Shown: positions 1 through 10,050, counted from the stretch's first letter. The stretch: DNA of 64,000 bases from Apoda limacodes (GCA_946406115.1 OX291553.1:13397001-13461000); one strand, 5' to 3'. Translations and numbers: made by a program. The notes: generated by a model not told the origin, from the letters alone.

Positions 1-1364
1 GCCATTAATGAGGCACTCCCCGCTTGAGCTTCCACGGTGTTCCTGTGGGCCGGAATGGTTGGAGGGCCGGTGCGGGCTACCGTGCCAGCCTTCTTGTTGC
101 GCGCCTCCTTTTTGAAGACTGGGCACGAGTAGTTATTTGCAGCATGGGCGCCTCCGCAGTTGATGCAGGTAGCAGGAGCGTCGAGGGGCCGCTCGCAGTT
201 GCTGGCGGCATGCTCCTCGCCGCATCTGACGCACGCCTGCGTACGGTGACAGCCGAAGGAGGAGTGGCGGAAGCCCTGGCATCTGTGGCACTGTGCTGGG
301 CCTTTTTTGCCGCGCCAGGCTTCAATCACGACGCCCGGCATGCACAGCAGCTCCGAAATCTGAAAGATTTGTGACGAGATGGCTGAGCGTCGGATTTGTC
401 CGAAGAAGATGCAGCCTGGGCGGTCCTTCCTGGCCCGGATGTGCTTTATATACTCTGGGTCAAACCCAAGACTACGAAGCTCCTCTTCAATCTCGGTAGG
501 GTTGGTCTCCGCTGGAAGTCCTCGGATAGCGACCTTTAGCGGGCGCTCGGTCTCCAGTTGGTACGAAAACCAGGATATCCTTTCACGTTTCTCAAGTTCC
601 GTGAGGTAACGTTGGACGGTCCGGTATTCCTGGTCGTCGGTAGGCATGAAGCGTACCCCTTTTCCAAACGGGCGCGCATTCGGGGCTCTTCCGAGGACAT
701 TCTTGATTTCCCGGACATGCGTCGACCAGTTCGGGAAGACTTCGACAACTAGCGGCGGGTAGCGGTCCTTCTTCGTCTGAGTCGTCGAGGCAGTGGCAGC
801 AGCAGGCCCGGAGGGAGCAGGCGTGGTGGCAGTAGCAGCGGTCGCAGCGTACGAGGCAGTCGTCAACGAAAGCGTCGCGGCGGAAGGCGTCGTGGCGGAT
901 TGCGCCGCGGTGGAAGGCGCCGCGGCGAAGCGCGTCGCGGCGGAAGACGTCGCGACGGATGGCGTCACGGCGGAAGGCGTCGCGGCGGAAGGCGTCGCGG
1001 CGGAAGGAGTCGCGGCGGAACGCGTCGCGGCGGAACGCGTCGCGGTGGAGCGCAGCGCGGCGGTAGGCGTCGCGGTGGAGCGCGTCGCGGTGGAACGCGT
1101 CGCGGCGGGAGGTGCCGCGGCGGTAGGCGACGCGGCGGTAGGTGACGCGGTGAAGAGCGTCGCAGTGGAGAGCGTTTCGGCGAGAGCGAAAGGCGCCCCG
1201 GCGGATGGCGACGCGGTCGATCTTGGTGTGGCGCTACGCGTCGCGGTGGGTCGTGGATCGACATTGAGCGTCGCGGTGGTGGATGGACGTCCCTTCGATG
1301 TCGCGGCTGAAGTTGTTCGCGAACTGGTTGGCGTCGCGGTGGCAGCTGGTTTTGCCTTGCGTTG
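1..1364 (-). pseudogene. Jockey-type non-LTR retrotransposon ORF1 (Gag-like), 5'-truncated, C-terminus outside window
   Basis: Read on the minus strand, one frame stays open from the LTR junction at about 1364 down to base 1. It starts with an Ala/Thr/Pro/Ser-rich repetitive stretch (about 1360-790). A conserved domain follows with the motifs RYPPLVVEVFPNW, APNARPFGKGVRFMPTDD and AIRGLPAETNPTEIEEEL (about 770-480), then a PRE_C2HC-like segment and CCHC zinc knuckles (CHRCQGFRHSSFGCH at about 287-245, then CVRCGEEHAASNC and CINCGGAHAANNYSC, down to about 125). This order is typical of the nucleic-acid-binding ORF1 protein of jockey-clade LINEs, which packages the element's RNA for target-primed reverse transcription. 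No in-frame ATG is visible near the start and the 5' UTR is absent, so the copy is 5'-truncated. ORF2 would lie to the left of the window. It abuts the 3' LTR of the BEL element. Family assignment is firm; activity is very unlikely. Confidence 0.85.
880..1180. repeat. GC-rich minisatellite inside the jockey ORF1
   Basis: Imperfect tandem copies of a 15-bp unit (core GGCGTCGCGGCGGAA with single-base variants) fill this interval. On the minus strand they encode repeats of Thr-Pro-Ser-Ala-Ala within the Gag-like N-terminal region. Because the unit is a multiple of three and stop-free, two other frames are open too, giving a spurious 210-codon plus-strand frame (793-1425). This stretch probably varies in length between element copies. 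Confidence 0.85.
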
Positions 1365-2429
1365 TGACGATGACCGCTGGATCGCTCGAGTTTTAAACAA
1401 TTTCGAACAAAGCGGCAGGCCATAAAATTACCGTTACGGTTGTAAACTATAGCTAGACTACTCTTACAATTCTTGCTGTCCTTGTCTACAACTCGTTTGT
1501 ATGGAGATACATGTTTTTGTTAGTTTAAAATATATAAATGAATTTTCTCTATATGACAATTACTTTCTACAGATAGCTATTAATTTTACAAACATTATGA
1601 AAAAGAATTTATACAAATATCTCAAAAACTGTGGCTTTAAGAGCCAAAAAATGCAAAGGGCGTCTCGCAAGCGTATTGCTAATATTTTCAAAATTCACGC
1701 CCGGCCTAGTAGCTCCACGGCAAAGTGCGCGGGAGTTTGTTGAACTAAGCAAAGTTTGAGGGCGTAATCTTCAACGTATTGCTTATTATTTAAAAATTCA
1801 CGCTCTTACTTTTCATACAATTACACAAATACAAATTTTACACTGATAGATTTTAACTATTTACGTATTATTAAGAATTATTAAGAATTTAACTCAACTC
1901 TGCTTGAGTACATATCTTACACTACATGTTATTTACGCCTAAACTATTATTTTACATCGTATATTTTACTTTAGACAATCCTACATATTAAATCCTTACT
2001 GACATTACCTATAGTTACTAAGTTTACACGAGATATTATTTACGAAATACATGCGCTTCCTTAAGTTATTTTTACGTTATTTCTTATGTATCTTACTATT
2101 TATTTAACCTTCTTACTTAAAATGTACATAGTTGAGCAAACCTTATGTACTCTATTTCACATTGCAACGACATACTTCTATCCTAGTTGTTGTGACTTTA
2201 TTTTTCGTCACTTGCAACGTTACAAATTAGTATTATTTATTTATCATATAATTCACAAACCTTACAACTTACTAACTTATTATTTTACGTATCGTTTTAG
2301 AGCTACCCTATTGTGTCAATACGACTTTATTTATCAAAAAATCCTTATTTAAACATGTTTACATTTTAATCCTTATATCCTATCCTATCCTATCCTTATT
2401 TATGTGTTTCGTGTGGTCCGTCGCTAACA
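1365..2429 (-). repeat. 3' LTR of the BEL/Pao element (first 1,065 bp)
   Basis: Starts TGTTAGCGACGG at 2429, reading leftward, and matches 10041-11104 at a constant offset of 8,675 bases. The LTR is AT-rich in its middle and carries a short CCTAT tandem near 2380-2395. It stops matching LTR sequence at 1364/1365, where jockey ORF1 sequence begins. The missing roughly 455 bases correspond to 8067-8522 of the 5' LTR. The pol frame runs about 11 codons into this LTR and stops at 2396. Confidence 0.9.
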
Positions 2430-2917
2430 TTCTCCCCCGCAGTGCGAAGCACTCCATCCTGTTGCGGCGACGATGTAGCTGGAACCAACACGACGACACG
2501 GCGACTCGGGCGGCGCAGCACTCCTCCATTCGTCTGGATGTCCAGGATCCTCACTCTTCCGTCTGGTCCTGGGTACGCCTTCAGCACCTTGCCACGAGGC
2601 CATGAGTTTCGTGGCAGGTTTGCATCCACGATGAGTACCACGTCGCCTTCCTCTGGGTCGCTCGTAGTCCTTCCGCTGATCTTTCTCGGCATCAGCGTCG
2701 GCAGGTACTCCTTGATCCACCTTCTCCAGAAGTGATCGGTGAGTCGCTGTGCAGTCCTCCAACTGGCTTTTCCGACTAGTTCGTGATCGGTGAACTCGCC
2801 AGGTGCCATCATTCCACAGGACCTTCCAATCAGAAAGTGGTTAGGCGTCAGACTTTCTTCATCGTCCGGCTCCATGCTGAGTTCGGTGAGCGGACGCGAG
2901 TTGACGACGTGTTCCAC
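2396..2917 (-). pseudogene. BEL/Pao integrase C-terminal region, displaced to a second frame
   Basis: Continues the integrase of the upstream pol frame after a frameshift. It opens with EHVVNSRPLTEL, followed by EESLTPNHFLIGR, which is the conserved strand after the catalytic core in BEL/Pao and gypsy integrases. It continues through WRTAQRLTDHFWRRWIKEYL and the GDVVLIVD(A)NLPR segment of the C-terminal (DUF5641-like) domain, and ends inside the 3' LTR. In intact relatives this is one polypeptide with the rest of Pol. Here it has no start codon of its own of any credibility. The region is otherwise well preserved, which fits a recent break. Confidence 0.85.
2430..2440 (-). other. Polypurine tract candidate of the BEL/Pao element
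   Basis: Immediately upstream of the 3' LTR on the minus strand lies GCGGGGGAGAA, a purine run directly abutting TGTTAG. This is where plus-strand DNA priming would be expected. It overlaps the end of the pol coding region. Confidence 0.7.
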
Positions 2918-5900
2918 CTGTCATCAGTGTGTGCAGTACCTCTTCTGGCGGACTTCTTTCGTGCAGTACTGCGGCCAGCGACGTCTTCACGGAGCGTACC
3001 ATCCTTTCCCATGCGCCCCCCATATTTGGACTTCCTGGTGGTATGAACTTCCACCTTATACCTTTCTCTAGGGCTGCTTCTTCCAATTCTCGGTTGGCTC
3101 CGACGAAGTTTGTCCCGTTGTCGCTGAAGATGACCTTTGGCATTCCTCTTCTCGCTGCCATTCTTCGCAGCGCCATGATCATGGAGCTAGTGCTTAGTGA
3201 TGGCACTAGCTCTAAATGTACTGCCCTTGTCGTTAGGCAGGTGAAGAGCGCTCCCCAGCGCTTCTCTGTTCTCCTGCCGATGGTGACCTGCATTGGCCCG
3301 AAGTAGTCCACGGCTGCATTGGAGAAAGGATACGCGTGATGTTGTAACCTTTCCCCGGGCAGGTCTCCAGTGGGCGGGATCTGCGGCGAACCTTTTCGGA
3401 CTTTGCACCATTGACATTGGTAAATGACTGCTTTTACCGCTGTCCTAAGGCCCAAAATCCAATACTTCTGCCGCAGCTCATTCATTACGGTTGCAGTGTT
3501 ACCGTGTAAAAACCTTCTGTGATAGTACTGAATTATCAGATGTACTATTTTATGTTTTCCATCTAACACGGGTGGGTTATTTATTGCGTTTTTAAACGTG
3601 AACTTTCTTGTTCGACTGCGTAGTTTTATCTTTTCGTTGCTGCCTAGATAAACATCGATTTTTCGTAAGCGGCTTGCGTTTTCCAATGGCTTGTTTTCTT
3701 TTAAGCATTTCATTTCCTTTGTAAAGCTTTCACGCTGGCTTCTTTTAATTAAATATTCTTCTGCCTTATTCTGGAAAGCCTCTTCAATTTTTATAAAATT
3801 GTGTTCCTTCTTTCTTTCAATTACCGGCTTGGCTCGTGCTTTCTTCTTATTTTTATTGTGCGGCTTCCATGTGACGTCCTTGTCTCGCGCTGTGTTGACC
3901 CTTTCGATTTTCTTTTTCAGGACATCGATAAACTGAAACACCCTTGCCATGGTGTTGACCAGTTTCCTCCAGTTCGAGAATCTTCCTAAGTCTGGTGTTT
4001 CCTTTTCTACTGCCTTAATGGTGGTGACCTTGTGACTTGCCTTTTCTTCCAGGTCTTCACTCTTGGCTAAACCAAACTTTTTGGCGGGCCACTCCTCTTC
4101 GCCTCGCCTTAGGAATTCTGGGCCCTGGAACCACCTAGCGGTGTGATTGAAGTCGCTAGGCGTATTCCTTGTAGCGTCATCAGCCGGATTCATCTTCGTT
4201 GGAATCCATCTCCACTCCTGTGGCTTTGTTAGTTCTTCTATCTCTGCCAATCGATGAGCCACAAACGTCTTGAATCTCCTCGGGTCAGCTTGCACCCACT
4301 GAAGTACTGTGCTTGAGTCGGTCCAGTACGTCTTTTGAGTGACCATGAGGTTGAGCTCTTTCTCCACGGTGGCTGCTAGTCTGCTTCCCAATAAAGCCGC
4401 CTGTAGCTCCAGCCTCGGGATTGAGACTGGTTTTGTCGGCGAGACCCTTGCCTTTCCAGCCACCAGCACGACGTGTGTTTCACCCTCAGGTCCTCTGGTC
4501 CTCCAATATACAGACGCCGCGTATGCCTCTTCGCTAGCGTCTGTGAAGGTGTGCAGCTGCCCTTCTCTTTGGCATGGCGAAATGCACCTTGGTATCCTCA
4601 ACTTGTCCAAGGTAGCGACTTCCTTTATGTACCTTTGCCAGGCTTCTTGTTGGCCTTCTTGTATTTTCTCATCCCAGCCAATCTGTGTTCGCCAAATTTC
4701 TTGAATCAACTTCTTCCCTTGGATCAGGACTGGCGTAGCGAAGCCCATGGGATCGAATGTTGACATCACGGCGCTCGTGACTTCTCTTTTTGTGGGAACC
4801 CTTCTGCCATCTAATATTTCTGTTGGCGTATTACGTAGCCCAATGTTAAAGGCTAAAGCATCTTCTTCTGTGAGCCACCTCAGGCCAAGTGTCTTTTCTT
4901 CTTTGGTAAGCTCAAGGTTGGCGCTTTCATTTCTCCCTTGGTTACCCTTGAACACTTCTGGGTTATTGCTTGCCCATCCCTTCAAGTGGAAACTCGCCCG
5001 CTCATGGATATCCTTAACTTCTGCTGATACTCTTTTTGCTTCCTCAACAGACTGGAAGCTTTGAAGATAGTCATCCATGTAGTGATTTTCTTTTATTGCC
5101 TTGACTGCTGCTGGGCGGGTCTCCTGGTACTCTTCGGCATTCTTGTTCATTACGTAGATTGCCGTGGCTGGTGATGAGGCAGCACCAAAAATGACAGAAG
5201 TCATTCTATATTCCTCTGGCTTCTCTTTTCTTTTCTCTCCACGCCAAAGGAACCTCAGACTGTCCCTGTCTTCTTGTCTTATTTTGATGCGGAGGAACAT
5301 GTCTTGGATGTCGGCCATTATTGCAATTGGCCCCTCTCTAAAGCGCAGCAATACTCCAAATAGTGATTGGAGTAGATCTGGACCGGGCAGGAGAGCATCA
5401 TTTAAGCTCTTTCCCTGGAACTTGGCTGCTGCATCGAAGACGATTCTGGGCTTCTTCTTTACCGGGTGTTCGACTGCGAAGTGTGGAAGATAGAATGTTC
5501 TTCCTTCAGTGCTGTTACGCGGTGCCTTCTCTGCGTACCCCTTTGCGAGGAGATTGGTCATTTGGATCTCATATTCTTTTTTTAACTCTTTGTTTTGATC
5601 CAGCTTCTTTTCAACGATTTCCAATCTCCTGAAGGCTTGCTTGCAGTTGTTTGGAAGAACTTCATCTTCTTTCTTCCACAGAAGCCCAGTTTCGTATTGC
5701 CCATCAGGCAATTTCTTTGTTGTCTTCTCCAAGACTTCCAGGGCTCTTCTGTCGCTGTCATGGCTCGGCAGCTTGGCTTCAATTCCCAGGGACTCTAATT
5801 TGAAGAAGTCTCGAACGATCTCATTGATCTCCTCTTCGTTCGAGATGCGACAGTGGTTGACAAAATGCACAGCTACTGTTGAAGCAGCGTCACAGCCATG

Positions 5901-8018
5901 TAGCACCCACCCGAGACTGGTGAGTGAGGCTACGGGCTCAGACTTCTTCCCCTTCTTCAACCTTCTTGTTACTATGAGTCCCCAGTTGTCTTGCCCGATT
6001 AGAAGCTTGGGCTCTTCTTTATCGTAGATCAGCTGATCCTTAATAGCGCTTAAATGCTGGCAGTTACGGATGTCCTCTATTGCCACCTTCTGTTGCGACA
6101 GCTTAAGGTCCTCCATTGTTCGGAGCTCTATTGCCCTCTTGTCTCTTCTGTAGGCCCCTTTAATTTTAATTTTCAGACGTTCGGAGCTATTTTTCTTAAT
6201 TATTTTTCCGCCAACGGTTTCTATCGTCAGAGTCTCTTTCTTCCCATTGACTCCGATTTGTTCAGCAACCTTTGCGTACAATAGTGACACCGTTGAGCCC
6301 TCGTCCAGAAGCGCCAAGACCCTGGCATGCCCCTTCGGTCCATATACGTCTACTGGCATTATTTTTAAGTAGACCTTTTCGTTACTTATTGTTGTATGGA
6401 TTGAAGCGATTTTTTCTTCAGCTTCTTCTCCTTCTTGCTGGCCCAGTTGGTAACACTGACTGGTGCCTGGTGCTTCTGCTCTGTTTGGCGGCTTCTCTGA
6501 ATGGAGGGACGTGTGATGCCATCTGCCGCACTTCTTGCATACCGGCGCTTTGCAATTCAGTCTTGAGTGCCGGAAGCGTAGGCATTTGAAGCATGTCCTT
6601 GTTTTCTTCGCTATGTCCCATTTTCCATTCAGGTCGGCTTCTTTGAAAGTTTTGCAGTCAAGCAAGTAATGATCGCCTTCGCATCCCGTACAGGCAATTT
6701 TCTTTCTTTCTTGAGGCGGCTCCCGTAGGTTGTTTACTGGCTTGTGCTCTGGTTCCCAATTTCTCTTCGGTACGCTTGTGGGTTCCCAGGGCTTCCTTGG
6801 TTGTGGTGGAACCGCCTTGTAAGTCCTCCTCAGCTCTTCAGGTGGAGCAAAGTCCCCACAGATGTCGGCTTCTAGTCCGAGGAATGCGTCCAGTAGGATG
6901 AGCTCAGGCATTTCTTCATCCCTTCTTTCTCGATGGTACGCAAACCAACGGAACTTCATAGAAGACGGCATCTTTTCAGTTAGGCTCTTCAATGTTTCAG
7001 GAGAGCTGAGGTATTGACTCTTCTTCAGTGCTTTGATGCTTGCTACTGCATTTCGGACCCGGCTTGCAAACTGGCAGATGTCGCTTGGGTTTTCATTGAC
7101 CCTTGGTAGACTCTTCATCTTCTCTAGCTCAGCTAAGGCCAGGGCTCCAGGTCTTCCGAATCTTGCTTCCAGTCCCGTCATGACTTCCTTCGGATCTTCG
7201 GCGGTGAATAGCAGGCTTTGTACAGCTTCCCTTGCCTTTCCTTGGACTGCCCTTCGTAAACGTGCCAGATTCTGCACGTTGGACAAGGATGGAGCTGTAT
7301 CCTCAAATGACCTTCTAAAAGCCAGCCATTCTTCACAATTGCCATTGAAGTATGGAAGTTCGGTGAATCTGGATGCTGCTGCTGTGTCTGGAGCCTTTTC
7401 GGTGAGCTTAGCGATAGCTTGGGCCAGCTCTTGGATGTCGCTCTTCTTTTCTTTGGTTGGAGCTGGCCTTTCGTGATGATGTCTTCGCTTGTCCTGCTTC
7501 TCTTCAGTTTGGACAAGCCATTCCTCCACTTCATGGGTCCTTTCGAAGATCTCAATTTCTTTTTCTTCTTCGGACTCGGCTTCCACTTCTGCTAGCTTTA
7601 GTTTGGCTTGAGCCAGCTCAACTTCTTTACGAGCCAGCTCCATTCTAGCACGAGCCTCCGCTTGTCTTCTCTTGTTTGAGCGGACGGACTGCGTATCGAT
7701 GTCACGGTTCCTCCTTTGGACTTGACCATTCGTTGTACCCTTTTCTTTGGGCAGCGGTGCAGGCGGTGGCAATGCAGGCCTGGCTGGTACTGCGTTGTTG
7801 GTGTCAGCTACGATATTCAGCTCCCCGGACTCTTCTGCACTGGTGCTGGGGGGGGCTGTCCTTATTGTCTTCGTAGACTGACTGGTAACGTCAGTACTAG
7901 TTTCGGTGGGCGTGCACTGGCTCCAATCTCTCGATGTACCGCTGCTCTCTTCAGTAGTCTTCGTCTGGGTTGACTTGGTCGTCTTGGAACGCGATGAATC
8001 GGATCTTGTGGTCGGCAT
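2859..8018 (-). CDS. BEL/Pao gag-protease-RT-RNase H-integrase polyprotein, frameshifted near its 3' end
   Basis: About 1,719 codons from the ATG at 8018; an upstream GTG at 8078 lies in the LTR and is rejected as the start. Order: charged, helical Gag N-terminus (about 120-185); DUF1759-like Gag core with FNGNCEEWLAFRRSF (about 218-275); zinc-finger cysteine clusters (CTGCEGDHYLLDC 443-455, CFKCLRFRHSRLNC 476-489, CKKCGRWHH about 494); aspartic protease LLDEGSTVSLL (572-574, DEG in place of the usual DTG/DSG); reverse transcriptase with MADIQDMF and YMDD at 980-983; RNase H with FTDAS (D about 1160), LELQAA and WTDSS; integrase with an HHCC finger (HHRRFLHGN ... CQWCKVRKG) and catalytic D 1571, D 1633, E 1671. 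The frame then diverges at about 2918 and ends in about 19 aberrant residues; integrase resumes in another frame. Particle assembly and cDNA integration are the family role. This copy is probably defective. Confidence 0.93.
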   Translation of the reverse strand: MPTTRSDSSRSKTTKSTQTKTTEESSGTSRDWSQCTPTETSTDVTSQSTKTIRTAPPSTSAEESGELNIVADTNNAVPARPALPPPAPLPKEKGTTNGQVQRRNRDIDTQSVRSNKRRQAEARARMELARKEVELAQAKLKLAEVEAESEEEKEIEIFERTHEVEEWLVQTEEKQDKRRHHHERPAPTKEKKSDIQELAQAIAKLTEKAPDTAAASRFTELPYFNGNCEEWLAFRRSFEDTAPSLSNVQNLARLRRAVQGKAREAVQSLLFTAEDPKEVMTGLEARFGRPGALALAELEKMKSLPRVNENPSDICQFASRVRNAVASIKALKKSQYLSSPETLKSLTEKMPSSMKFRWFAYHRERRDEEMPELILLDAFLGLEADICGDFAPPEELRRTYKAVPPQPRKPWEPTSVPKRNWEPEHKPVNNLREPPQERKKIACTGCEGDHYLLDCKTFKEADLNGKWDIAKKTRTCFKCLRFRHSRLNCKAPVCKKCGRWHHTSLHSEKPPNRAEAPGTSQCYQLGQQEGEEAEEKIASIHTTISNEKVYLKIMPVDVYGPKGHARVLALLDEGSTVSLLYAKVAEQIGVNGKKETLTIETVGGKIIKKNSSERLKIKIKGAYRRDKRAIELRTMEDLKLSQQKVAIEDIRNCQHLSAIKDQLIYDKEEPKLLIGQDNWGLIVTRRLKKGKKSEPVASLTSLGWVLHGCDAASTVAVHFVNHCRISNEEEINEIVRDFFKLESLGIEAKLPSHDSDRRALEVLEKTTKKLPDGQYETGLLWKKEDEVLPNNCKQAFRRLEIVEKKLDQNKELKKEYEIQMTNLLAKGYAEKAPRNSTEGRTFYLPHFAVEHPVKKKPRIVFDAAAKFQGKSLNDALLPGPDLLQSLFGVLLRFREGPIAIMADIQDMFLRIKIRQEDRDSLRFLWRGEKRKEKPEEYRMTSVIFGAASSPATAIYVMNKNAEEYQETRPAAVKAIKENHYMDDYLQSFQSVEEAKRVSAEVKDIHERASFHLKGWASNNPEVFKGNQGRNESANLELTKEEKTLGLRWLTEEDALAFNIGLRNTPTEILDGRRVPTKREVTSAVMSTFDPMGFATPVLIQGKKLIQEIWRTQIGWDEKIQEGQQEAWQRYIKEVATLDKLRIPRCISPCQREGQLHTFTDASEEAYAASVYWRTRGPEGETHVVLVAGKARVSPTKPVSIPRLELQAALLGSRLAATVEKELNLMVTQKTYWTDSSTVLQWVQADPRRFKTFVAHRLAEIEELTKPQEWRWIPTKMNPADDATRNTPSDFNHTARWFQGPEFLRRGEEEWPAKKFGLAKSEDLEEKASHKVTTIKAVEKETPDLGRFSNWRKLVNTMARVFQFIDVLKKKIERVNTARDKDVTWKPHNKNKKKARAKPVIERKKEHNFIKIEEAFQNKAEEYLIKRSQRESFTKEMKCLKENKPLENASRLRKIDVYLGSNEKIKLRSRTRKFTFKNAINNPPVLDGKHKIVHLIIQYYHRRFLHGNTATVMNELRQKYWILGLRTAVKAVIYQCQWCKVRKGSPQIPPTGDLPGERLQHHAYPFSNAAVDYFGPMQVTIGRRTEKRWGALFTCLTTRAVHLELVPSLSTSSMIMALRRMAARRGMPKVIFSDNGTNFVGANRELEEAALEKGIRWKFIPPGSPNMGGAWERMVRSVKTSLAAVLHERSPPEEVLHTLMTGGTRRQLASAHRTQHGAGR

Positions 8019-8040
8019 GTTGACGGCTTCTTTTTTCCCA

Positions 8041-8060
8041 AATCCGGCTCGACAGGACCA
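8041..8060 (-). other. Primer-binding-site candidate
   Basis: Six bases inside the 5' LTR end (8067), the minus strand reads TGGTCCTGTCGAGCCGG. A TGG start matches the CCA end of a tRNA primer, and the position right after the LTR is as expected. I could not match it confidently to a particular tRNA: the implied 3' end is one base longer than a standard acceptor plus T-arm. Confidence 0.55.
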
Positions 8061-8522
8061 GAAAATTGTTACGAACACGCACAGCGGCGACGGGCGTAGG
8101 CTAGCTTCCTCGGTTGCTAAAACGAAGCTACGACAACGAAGCGCCGTAGAAATTAGACAACCGTACGGTAGCTAGCTACTAGACTAGGCCACTGACGTGT
8201 TTATAGTGGACTGTATGTTGTGGGCGACCGTATTGCGGGCCGGACGGGTGAAGCCGGGTGTCGCACTTGTGAACCGCTGACCACGAAGATTTCTTGAGCG
8301 CAAAATAAAATAGCCGAAGTGAAGCTGAGTCTTCTTGTGAAGAATTTTATTTACACTAGAGCACTTATTTTACACTTAATTTCTAGCAGAGTTTCTTCCT
8401 TTTTCCTAGCAGCGTTTCTTTCTTGAACCTTCAATTGAGCACTTATTTTCTTGCAGAGTTTCTTCCTTGATTGTTGGTTCTTCCTTTCTTGATTTCTTTG
8501 CTGCGAACTGCGACTGCGAACT

Positions 8523-8532
8523 GACGATGACC
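8523..8532. repeat. Target-site duplication of the nested jockey (left copy)
   Basis: GACGATGACC, identical to 10041-10050. The left copy abuts the poly(A)/poly(T) end and the right copy abuts the 5' end of the insert, as expected for target-primed insertion. Confidence 0.85.
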
Positions 8533-8542
8533 TTTTTTTTTT

Positions 8543-8585
<43 letters not shown>

Positions 8586-10040
8586 CTGAGCTGACTATGC
8601 AGTTGGCTGTTGCAGCCATTACTGCTTCACCGGACTTTTGGGGCGAGACTCTGAAGGAGCCTCAGCCCATGTAGCGCCCAACGCTCAAGGGCTTCCCGCG
8701 GGGGAAGCCTCGGCTTGGGTTGTCGCTCTCGGGGGCGTCCCTTCGACCGGCGTGAGTCTCGAACCCGAAGGTGAGTCACCGCCAGGAGGGGAGTTCCCCG
8801 TTACGCGGGTGCGGTTGCGATTGAGTGGGGGCGAGAAGCGCCCCGGCACTCTTTGATACCTAGTGTATCCTTGTGGGCGCCGACGAACCCGGGGACGTCG
8901 GCGTCGTGTTTGGAGGGAGGCCCTATTCGGGGAGGTCGTAGAGACTAATCTCGCTATCCGGACAGCGAGATCGTCATCTGGGGACGTTAGTACGTGCCGA
9001 GGCCGCCTAAGTATAGTTTTACGACCGCGACGGGGACGATCGGGGGGAATGTACGTCGTGGATTGCACAACTAATCTATTCGGGTGATTTTGCGTACGCT
9101 CGAAAAAGCGGACTGCCAAGTCTTTAAAGTACTGGGGAATCGTGGGAAGTTCGAAGTCTCTGTGTAGGTCCGCATTGCGAACGTACCAAGAGGCTCCAGA
9201 GGCCGCTCTGAGAAAGCGGTTTTGGAGGGTCTGGAGTTTGTGGAGATTGCGCTTGGACAGAGCAAAGACTACGCTAGCATAAGCTAGTATGGGGCGGATG
9301 CAAGTTGTGTAAAGATTTAGCTTATTTCTAAGCGACATCTTACTATACTTGCCTATCATGGGATAGAGACGACCGAGGACAAAAGCGGCTCGGTCTCTGA
9401 CTATTTTGGTGTGAGCGTGGAAGTTCAAACGTCTATCCATGGTCACACCGAGATATTTGGTCTTATTTTGCCAGGGAATGGCACGACCGAAGAGAGAGAG
9501 GGAAGTTGGCCGTGGAGGGCTGCCTGTGGTGAAAAGGACGGCAGAGCTTTTGTCGGGATTCACCTCGATTCTCCATTTCCGAAACCACTCGCCTAGGGCG
9601 GTGATAGCGGATTGGAGTCTCTCAGTGATTCGACTCACTTGCCTATCGGTAGTATAGAGAGCGGTATCGTCCGCATAGAGGGCTAATTGGGTACCTATCG
9701 TTTTTGGGATATCGTTAGTGTACAGAAGGTACAAGACGGGGGCGAGCACGGACCCTTGCGGGACTCCTGCTTCTATGGGGCGGGGGGAGGAGAGAGTGCC
9801 TTCAACTCTGTAGCGAAAGCTACGATTCGACAATACACACTGCCGAGCAGCGCTTCAACACTCAGGCCGATTTTCCAGGAATTGCGGGCAATAAACCAAA
9901 CAACAATTCGAGGTCGTCAGCGCTGAGGCAAAACACCACACAGGAATGCGCACCAGCTGAGTCACCACTGCACGGAGCACACTAAGAGCACTTGACGCTC
10001 GAAAACACGACCGCACAACACAAGAGTCGAATCGGGAATG
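8533..10040 (-). mobile_element. Jockey-type LINE inserted in the 5' LTR, internally deleted
   Basis: The 5' end is at 10040 and begins CATTCCCG. About 200 bases resembling a jockey 5' UTR follow (no ATG on the minus strand), then an abrupt join at about 9840 to the reverse transcriptase C-terminal half, the 3' UTR and a poly(A) tail (poly(T) on plus, 8533-8585, broken by a single C). The 10-bp direct repeat GACGATGACC flanks it at 8523-8532 and 10041-10050. ORF1 and the endonuclease/early RT part of ORF2 are missing, so both ends are present but the middle, probably about 3 kb, is deleted. Confidence 0.88.
8685..9833 (-). pseudogene. Jockey ORF2 reverse transcriptase, C-terminal part
   Basis: The frame is stop-free for about 380 codons and starts inside the RT palm with LSNRSFRYRVEG, GVPQGSVLAPVLY and the catalytic YADDTALY. 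It continues through thumb/connection motifs FRKWRIEVNPDKSS, KYLGVTMDRRLNF and TCIRPILAYASVVF to a Pro/Arg-rich C-terminus. In the family this enzyme copies LINE RNA at a nicked genomic target. The endonuclease and fingers are absent and a stop lies a few codons upstream, so it cannot be functional. The initiating codon (TTG) is arbitrary. A diverged relative of the same segment lies at 18885-19277. Confidence 0.9.
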
Positions 10041-10050
10041 GACGATGACC
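10041..10050. repeat. Target-site duplication of the nested jockey (right copy)
   Basis: GACGATGACC. The same ten bases at 1366-1375 in the other LTR also abut a jockey sequence. Confidence 0.85.

Noticed and set aside
793..1425. 210-codon plus-strand frame (Val/Ala/Glu-rich)
   Set aside because: It is the complement of the jockey ORF1 minisatellite. The minus strand has the real zinc-knuckle Gag frame in continuity with this stretch.
8019..8078. Upstream GTG start for the BEL polyprotein
   Set aside because: It lies within the LTR end and primer-binding region. The ATG at 8018 is the credible start.
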